Assembly: GCA_019414325.1 (NCBI GenBank)
Contig: DXMG01000007.1
Span: forward strand, 35,500-57,007
Length of the DNA stretch: 21,508 nt
Reading direction: 5' to 3'
Source of the DNA: Collinsella sp.
GTDB taxonomy: Bacteria; Actinomycetota; Coriobacteriia; Coriobacteriales; Coriobacteriaceae
The notes under the pieces are model-generated. The model was not told the DNA's origin. It ran no database searches and was given only the letters and a program-made list of their open reading frames with translations. A program made the translations under genes and the position numbers. This document shows positions 17,494-21,508 of the stretch, piece by piece. The number at the start of each line of letters is the position of its first letter. Position 1 is the stretch's first letter.

Positions 17494-19716
17494 CTACACG
17501 ATTTGGTTCACGTGCGTCTCATCGTCGAACTTGGCGGCGCCGGGCTCAACGTCCTGGGGAGCGGCGGCGTCCACCAGAGCCTGCTTGAGCTCGGTGTACT
17601 GACGCTCGACCTCGCCCTCGGCCCAGACCTGGTCGGCGATAGCGTCGACCTGGCAGGCGGAGAACTTGTCCTCGGGCGTGTGCGAGACCGGGTCGACCTT
17701 GTGCATGGTCAGCTCGTTGCACTTGCCGATCCACCACTGGTAGGTCATATAGACCGTGCCCTTGTTGATACGGTCGCTCACGTCGGCGCGGCTGTATACC
17801 TGGCCGCGACGGCTGTGAATCGAGACGATGTCGCCGTTCTTGATGCCGCGCGCCTGGGCGTCCGCGGGATTCATGCGGACAAAGCCGGGCTCGTCGGCAA
17901 GCAACGCCAGCGTCTTGCAGTTGCCGGTCATCGAGCGGCAGCTGTAGTGGCCGACCTCGCGGACGGTGCACAGGATGAGCGGGTACTCATCGTCGGGAAG
18001 CTCGGAGGGCGCCTCCCAGTCGTGCGCCATCAGGTTGGCGCGGCCGTCCTTGGTGGTGAACTTGCCACCAGCGAACATGTCGGCCGTGCCGTGGTCGTTC
18101 ACATCGGTGCTCTTGACGGGCCACTGGGCGTAGCCGCCCTCGGGAGCCATCTTCTCGTAGGTCGCGCCCACAAAGTTGGGGCACAGGCTAATGCACTCGT
18201 TCCAGATCTGCTCGGTGTTGTCGTAGTGCATGGGATAGCCCATGCGCGTGGACAGGTCCGCGAAGATCTCCCAGTCGTGGCGGCACTCGCCCTTGGGCGG
18301 AACGGCCGCATCAAAGTGCTGGAAGCTACGGTCGGATGCAGTAAAGACACCCTCGTGCTCGCCCCAAGAGGTAGCGGGCAGGATGACGTCGGCGAGCATG
18401 GTCGTCTGTGTCATAAAGATGTCCTGACAAATGAACAGATCCAGCTCGGAGAGCGTCTTGCGCATACCGGCCGAATCGGGCTCGGTCTGCACCGGGTCCT
18501 CGCCGTAGTTGTAGAAGCAGTGCACCTTGCCCTCGTCGACCAGGTGGCCCAGGTCGGTGAGCTTGTAGCCCTCCTCGAGCGGGAGCTTTTCCTCGGGCAC
18601 GCCCCAAGCCTTGGCAAACTTGGCACGCACTGCCGGGTCGGTGACCTTCTGGTAGCCAGGGTACAGGTTGGGCAGCATGCCCATATCGCAGGAGCCCTGG
18701 ACGTTGTTCTGGCCACGCACGGGCGCGAGGCCGGAATTGGGTTTGCCGATCTGGCCGGCAACGCAGGCGATGGAGGCGATGGTGTGCACCGTCTTCAGGT
18801 TCTGCTTCTGCTGGCATACGCCCATACCCCAGCCAATGATGGCGGAGGGCTTCGCCGTGGCGTACATCTCGGCAGCTTGGTGGATCAACGCGGGCTCGAC
18901 ACCCGTGATGTCCTGTACGGATTCGGGAGTGTAATTCTTGATGGTCTCCCACCATTCGTCAAAGCCGTTCGTGTGCTCGGCGACGAATTCCTTGTCATAG
19001 AGGCCATCGTTGACCAAGCAGTTGGCAAAGGCGTTGAGGAACGCAACGTTGCAACCGTTCTTGATCGGAAGGTAGAGATCGGCGATACGCGCGGTTTCGA
19101 TATGGCGCGGGTCGGCGACGATGATCTTGCAACCCTTTTCTTTGGCTCGCACGATACGCCTTGCGACGATGGGGTGCGAATCGGCAGGGTTATAGCCGAA
19201 GAGGAAAATGCAGCCCGCATCCTCCATACCGGGGATGGAGCATGACATGCAACCTGAACCAACCGTGTCCATCAGACCGAGGACAGTAGGGCCGTGTCAA
19301 GTACGGGCGCAGTTGTCCACGCTGTGGGTGCCGATGCACGCACGCGTAAACTTCTGCATGACGTAGTTCGCCTCATTGCCGCCGCCTCGCGAAGAGCCGG
19401 TGGTCATGACAGCGTTAGGACCATATTCGTCAATTATGGCCTGCATCTTAGATGCGGTGAAATCCAGTGCCTCGTCCCAGCTTACGCGCTCAAGATCCGC
19501 GCCCTTAGTGCGGCGGATCATCGGGTGCAGCACGCGAGGAGTCAAGATCTTGGTGTCGTTGATGAAGTCGTAGCCGCTCATGCCCTTAAGGCACAGCTCG
19601 CTCTGGTTGGTGATGCCGTTGAGCGGTTCGGTACCCACGACCTGGCCGTTTTGGACCAAGAGGTTAAACTGGCAACCGGCGCCGCAATACGGGCAGATCA
19701 CTTTATGCTTCTCCAT
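17494..19716 (-). CDS. fdhF: Formate dehydrogenase H, selenoprotein (in-frame TGA = Sec140)
   Basis: Catalytic Mo-bisMGD/[4Fe-4S] subunit that oxidises formate to CO2 for the hydrogenlyase. A plain ORF search splits it at the TGA at 19297-19299. Reading this codon as Sec gives one 740-residue protein that follows E. coli FdhF throughout. Before the TGA: the cluster ligands C8, C11, C15 and C42 (CPYCGAGC, LCLKG), and SVDNCART. After it: HGPTVLGLMDTVG, LFGYNPADSHPIVA, DPRHIETARIADLY, PVRGQNNVQGSCDMG, TSWGEHEGVFTASDR and VREVGHYSCRSMTGNC. Sec140 and all four cluster cysteines fall at the same residue numbers as in E. coli FdhF. The ATG at 19716 has GGAGG six bases upstream. The tail is about 20 residues longer than in E. 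coli. No signal peptide is present. hydN lies upstream, hyfA downstream. Confidence 0.97.
19260..19299 (-). promoter_or_regulatory. Bacterial SECIS element of fdhF
   Basis: Numbering the UGA as 1-3, nucleotides 15-19 (UGUCC, 19285-19281) pair with 30-34 (GGACA, 19270-19266). The 10-base apical loop carries GGUCUG at 22-27 (19278-19273). In the E. coli fdhF SECIS, as I recall it, the same GGUCUG lies at the same distance from the UGA and holds the G23/U24 that SelB contacts. The lower stem is weak here. The upper stem sequence differs from E. coli, so the shared loop is unlikely to be chance alone. Confidence 0.82.
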
Positions 19717-19739
19717 GACACCCTCCTTCCTTTCTCTGC

Positions 19740-19788
19740 TACCGAATGCTCGGTACGTATTTGACAATCATTGGGCCTGTCGCCCCAA
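19740..19788 (-). repeat. Two small hairpins in the hydN-fdhF spacer
   Basis: The 75-base spacer between hydN and fdhF contains TACCGA-ATGC-TCGGTA (19740-19755, 6 bp) and TTGGGC-CTGTC-GCCCCAA (19771-19788, 6 bp with one bulge). Neither has a U-tract on the minus strand, so they do not look like terminators. They may be processing or stability elements, or chance in GC-rich DNA. Confidence 0.35.
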
Positions 19789-19791
19789 CGC

Positions 19792-20310
19792 TTACGCCTC
19801 GTTTTCGATGGTGGCGCGGGCACGCTCGGCAGTCAGTTCTGCCAGACGCTCCTCGTCCACCAGGGTGAGGCCCTTGGTCGGACACGCCTCGGCACACGCC
19901 GGACCGCCGGGACGGTCCACGCACAGGTCGCACTTGAGCACGAAGCTCTTAGTCTGCGAACCCACGCGCACGTCACCCATCAAGACGGGGACCTGCGTGG
20001 TCGCCACGCTCACGGCGCCAAAGGGGCATGCCATGACGCAGCTCTTGCAGCCGATGCAGTTGTCCTCGTTGACGCCGATGCGATGGTTCTTTGGATCAAA
20101 GAACAAGGCGCCCGTAGGACAGGCCTTCGCGCACGGGGCATCCTCGCAATGATGGCAAGCCACCGGTGCGGAGATCTCGTACGTACGCGTCACGCGCAGG
20201 CGCGGCGCGGCGATGTTGCCGGGAATATCGTGTGCCTCGATGCACGCCGCCATACAGGTTTGACACCCAATGCAGCGTGAAGAATCAGCCACGACTCGTT
20301 TATTGCCCAT
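19792..20310 (-). CDS. hydN: HydN-like 4x[4Fe-4S] electron-transfer protein
   Basis: A 172-residue polyferredoxin; E. coli HydN is 175. The four cysteine groups are CIGCQTCMAACIEAH (C13, 16, 19, 23), CHHCEDAPCAKACPTGAL, CIGCKSCVMACPFGAV and CDLCVDRPGGPACAEACP. In E. coli hydN is linked to formate dehydrogenase H activity, and here it directly precedes fdhF, which supports a role as its electron partner or maturation helper. It is clearly a paralogue of HyfA. The ATG at 20310 is chosen: AGGAGG lies about 11 bases upstream and the protein begins at the usual place. The longer frame from 20484 would add 58 residues unlike the family. It is the first gene of the long minus-strand series. Confidence 0.93.
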   Translation of the reverse strand: MGNKRVVADSSRCIGCQTCMAACIEAHDIPGNIAAPRLRVTRTYEISAPVACHHCEDAPCAKACPTGALFFDPKNHRIGVNEDNCIGCKSCVMACPFGAVSVATTQVPVLMGDVRVGSQTKSFVLKCDLCVDRPGGPACAEACPTKGLTLVDEERLAELTAERARATIENEA

Positions 20311-20339
20311 GTTGTTCACTCCCTCCTGAATCCCATGCC

Positions 20340-20434
20340 GGAGAGACCCTGTCGACGTTGCCCCAAGCCGCCCGTGGCCTGGCATCGGCGTATCGAGCGC
20401 ATGCGGCGAAACAGGCACTCGGTAGAGTTTCTCC
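20340..20434 (-). promoter_or_regulatory. Possible structured 5' leader of hydN
   Basis: On the minus strand GGAGAAAC (20434-20427) pairs with GTCTCTCC (20347-20340), 8 bp including one G-U, closing a 95-base element. Inside it, GTGCCTG (20418-20412) pairs with CAGGCCAC (20381-20374, one bulge). GCATGCG (20404-20398) pairs with CGCCGATGC (20390-20382, two-base bulge) and stacks on the previous stem. The element ends about 30 bases before the hydN ATG. It matches no riboswitch I can name, and GC-rich DNA folds easily, so this is tentative. Confidence 0.35.
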
Positions 20435-20460
20435 AACGATATACAGGTTAAATATACGCA

Positions 20461-20514
20461 GTTGCAGGGGGCAAACTTGAGCATAGGCCCTGCAATACGG
20501 GTGTATTGCAGGGG
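20461..20514. repeat. Three TTGCAGGG copies, one pair forming an 11-bp hairpin
   Basis: TTGCAGGG occurs at 20462-20469 (+), at 20488-20495 (as CCCTGCAA) and at 20506-20513 (+). The last two extend to a perfect 11-bp inverted repeat, CCCTGCAATAC / GTATTGCAGGG (20488-20498 / 20503-20513), with a 4-base loop. On the plus strand the hairpin is followed by GTTTTGG, a weak terminator-like tail. The middle arms can pair with either neighbour. It could be a regulator-binding site, an attenuator or a weak terminator. Confidence 0.55.
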
Positions 20515-20628
20515 TTTTGGCAGGTTGGAATTATTCTCTAGAAGCTATAAAGGTGAGTGTATTACATGCGTACATCCAAGGGAGATTTCACGCTCGTTTC
20601 TGAAAGATGTAGTACGTTTGTAATATCG

Positions 20629-20657
20629 TTTACACTCAATTACTCTAGTGCAATAAA
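20629..20657 (+). promoter_or_regulatory. Candidate sigma-70 type promoter of the toxin-antitoxin operon
   Basis: TTTACA (20629-20634), a 17-base spacer, then AATAAA (20652-20657), in AT-rich DNA about 80 bases upstream of the antitoxin ATG. The -35 hexamer matches consensus at five of six positions and the -10 at four of six. Confidence 0.42.
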
Positions 20658-20674
20658 GTAGTGGTTGTAAGATT

Positions 20675-20688
20675 GGCTATTATTAGCC
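20675..20688. promoter_or_regulatory. Possible operator palindrome
   Basis: GGCTA-TTAT-TAGCC lies just downstream of the expected transcription start of the candidate promoter. Ribbon-helix-helix antitoxins usually bind such palindromes to repress their own operon. The short length makes chance possible. Confidence 0.35.
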
Positions 20689-20738
20689 GATGTTGTATTT
20701 GACTATTCAAATTGCACGCTCATTAAGGGAGGCCAGTG

Positions 20739-21062
20739 ATGTCATCGACTCAAAAACGAGCCATCCTGCAGGTGCGCATTCGCGAGGAAGACAAGCAGCA
20801 TGCCGAGCGTCTCTACGACGCCATGGGCACATCGCTCGCCGAGGCTGTCCGTCTATTTGTCGCGCAGAGTATTTTGATGCGCAAGCTCCCCTTTCAGCCG
20901 GTCGCCGTGCGCTCCAAGGACGGCACGTCCGCCTATGGACTGCTCAAAGCATATGGGGACCCCAATCGCCGCTCCGAGGAGCGCAATGCCTGGATTGAAT
21001 ACCTAGCCACAGAAAGCGACGAGTCGGTTTTGGGTCCCGAGGAAGTAGATATCCATGAGTAG
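20739..21062 (+). CDS. RelB/DinJ-family-like antitoxin (ribbon-helix-helix)
   Basis: A 107-residue protein. Residues about 8-52 have the RelB/DinJ pattern: a beta strand AILQVRIRE followed by two helices, KQHAERLYDAMG and SLAEAVRLFVAQSILMRKLPF. This is the DNA-binding dimerisation fold. The rest is charged (SKDGTSAYGLLKAYGDPNR, then acidic residues to the end), as expected for a toxin-wrapping tail. The ATG at 20739 has GGGAGG six bases upstream; the GTG at 20736 is less well placed. The stop overlaps the start of the next gene by eight bases, typical of toxin-antitoxin pairs. It is the only plus-strand operon in the window. Specific partner and DNA site are inferred. Confidence 0.8.
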   Translation: MSSTQKRAILQVRIREEDKQHAERLYDAMGTSLAEAVRLFVAQSILMRKLPFQPVAVRSKDGTSAYGLLKAYGDPNRRSEERNAWIEYLATESDESVLGPEEVDIHE

Positions 21063-21508
21063 CACCATCATCGACGAGACCGTCATCCTTCGCTACCTGC
21101 TTGACGACGACGAGGTCCTGTCACCGCGCGCTGCCAAGGTCATCGCCACGCGCACCGCACGTGTCTACCCCGAAATCATCACGCGCGTCGTGGTCACGCT
21201 GCGCGACGTCTATAAGGTTCCCCGCGTTGAAATTGCTGCGGCCATGAAAAGGCTGCTCGATGACGTCATGGTCGACGAGCCCACCGTTGTCGCCCTTGCC
21301 GTCAAACTCTTCGGCAAGACCCATATGGACTTTACCGACTGCCTCCTCGCAGCCCGAACCGCCATCTACAACGATGATGTCGTGAGCTTTGGCAAGCCCA
21401 TCATCCAAGGCATGATCGACTACCGCCGCCAACGCCAAACCGCGGCCGACGCCCGCGACCGCGCCTCCGAAGCCCGCAGCCGAAGCACCGACTCCACCAT
21501 CGACAAAC
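21055..21508 (+). CDS. PIN-domain-like toxin, partial at window edge
   Basis: I translated this by hand; 151 codons are seen and it is open at the right edge. The PIN-like pattern includes IIDETVILRYLLDDDEVLSP at the N-terminus (Asp7), helix RVVVTLRDVYKVPRVEIAAA, DFTDCLLAARTAIY (Asp92, Asp95) and DDVVSFGKPI. PIN proteins are usually Mg-dependent RNases and VapC toxins use D-E-D-D. Here the usual xTNx after the first Asp is ETV, the expected glutamate in the second helix aligns with Arg44 (Glu40 is nearby), and the final FDK-type Asp is Gly113. Catalysis may be altered or lost. After about residue 120 there is an Arg/Ala/Asp-rich tail. The gene overlaps the antitoxin gene, which supports a toxin role. 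Confidence 0.68.
   Translation, partial: MSSTIIDETVILRYLLDDDEVLSPRAAKVIATRTARVYPEIITRVVVTLRDVYKVPRVEIAAAMKRLLDDVMVDEPTVVALAVKLFGKTHMDFTDCLLAARTAIYNDDVVSFGKPIIQGMIDYRRQRQTAADARDRASEARSRSTDSTIDK

Larger units (their letters stand above)
20311..20738. other. Divergent intergenic region between hydN and the toxin-antitoxin pair
   Basis: 428 bases with no convincing gene. The hydN-proximal part (20311-20434) is GC-rich and can fold. From about 20435 to 20735 the base composition turns markedly AT-rich compared with the coding DNA. AT-rich hexamers at 20438-20458 (TATATT and TATATC on the minus strand) may be part of the hydN promoter, but no good -35 partner is seen. No sigma-54 -24/-12 element and no clear FNR-type palindrome were found. 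The separate elements are listed individually. Confidence 0.7.

Noticed and set aside
17503..19245. A 580-codon plus-strand open frame
   Set aside because: Mirror of the fdhF reading frame; no recognisable domain.
19273..19299. Frameshift or nonsense mutation making fdhF a pseudogene
   Set aside because: The frame is unbroken on both sides, the TGA sits exactly at the Sec position, and SelA/SelB are encoded nearby.
19761..19766. TTGACA hexamer on the plus strand
   Set aside because: No plus-strand gene follows and no -10 element lies at a fitting distance.
19717..19767. Longer fdhF start at 19767
   Set aside because: The extra 17 residues are unlike FdhF N-termini; the ATG at 19716 has a good ribosome site and puts the cluster cysteines and Sec at the usual numbers.
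20340..20434. tRNA(Sec) gene (selC)
   Set aside because: The 8-bp closing stem and 95-base length resemble tRNA(Sec), but neither strand shows a T-arm with a TTCGA-like loop or a TCA anticodon in a proper loop.
20311..20484. HydN start at 20484 giving a 58-residue N-terminal extension
   Set aside because: No homology in the extension; the ATG at 20310 has an AGGAGG site and the family's usual N-terminus.
20311..20738. Sigma-54 promoter or FhlA-type activator site before hydN
   Set aside because: No TGGC-N8-TTGC type -24/-12 pair was seen, and sigma-54 is generally absent from this kind of bacterium.

Overview
The window is GC-rich and almost entirely coding, and nearly everything reads on the minus strand. 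The [NiFe]-hydrogenase genes, the selenocysteine genes, the codon use and the gene order suggest an anaerobic fermenter. The best guess is a gut Coriobacteriia of the Collinsella type. This is an inference from gene content and composition; no taxonomic marker gene is present.

Layout, in transcription order on the minus strand from about 20.3 kb down to 4.9 kb: a HydN-like 4x[4Fe-4S] protein; the selenoprotein formate dehydrogenase H (fdhF), whose catalytic Sec is an in-frame TGA at 19297-19299 followed by a SECIS-like hairpin; a complete hydrogenase-4 type module in the E. coli hyf order (hyfA, B, C, D, E, F, G, H, I); the maturation genes hycH/hyfJ and hycI; and a formate channel of the FNT family (focA-like). 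A clear intrinsic terminator at 4843-4879 closes the series. A second minus-strand group then follows: an orphan molybdopterin oxidoreductase of unknown substrate, selA, and selB, which is cut by the left edge of the window.

How it works together: the channel moves formate, FdhF oxidises it at a Mo/Sec centre, HyfA and probably HydN carry the electrons, and HyfG/HyfI with HyfH reduce protons to H2. The membrane arm contains three antiporter-like subunits (HyfB, HyfD, HyfF) plus HyfC and HyfE, so ion translocation coupled to H2 evolution is likely. SelA and SelB supply the machinery to read the fdhF UGA. selC, selD, the hyp genes and an FhlA/HyfR-type regulator are not in the window.

To the right, 20311-20738 is a 428-base intergenic region that becomes AT-rich. 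It holds a possible structured hydN leader, a three-copy TTGCAGGG repeat that can form alternative hairpins, and a plausible plus-strand promoter. The promoter faces a small toxin-antitoxin operon made of a RelB/DinJ-like antitoxin and a PIN-like toxin with a degraded active site. The toxin runs off the right edge.

No wholly new system is evident. The main system is a known type (formate hydrogenlyase) in an unusually self-contained form. The least explained items are the orphan molybdoenzyme, the non-canonical toxin and the RNA-like elements around hydN and fdhF.
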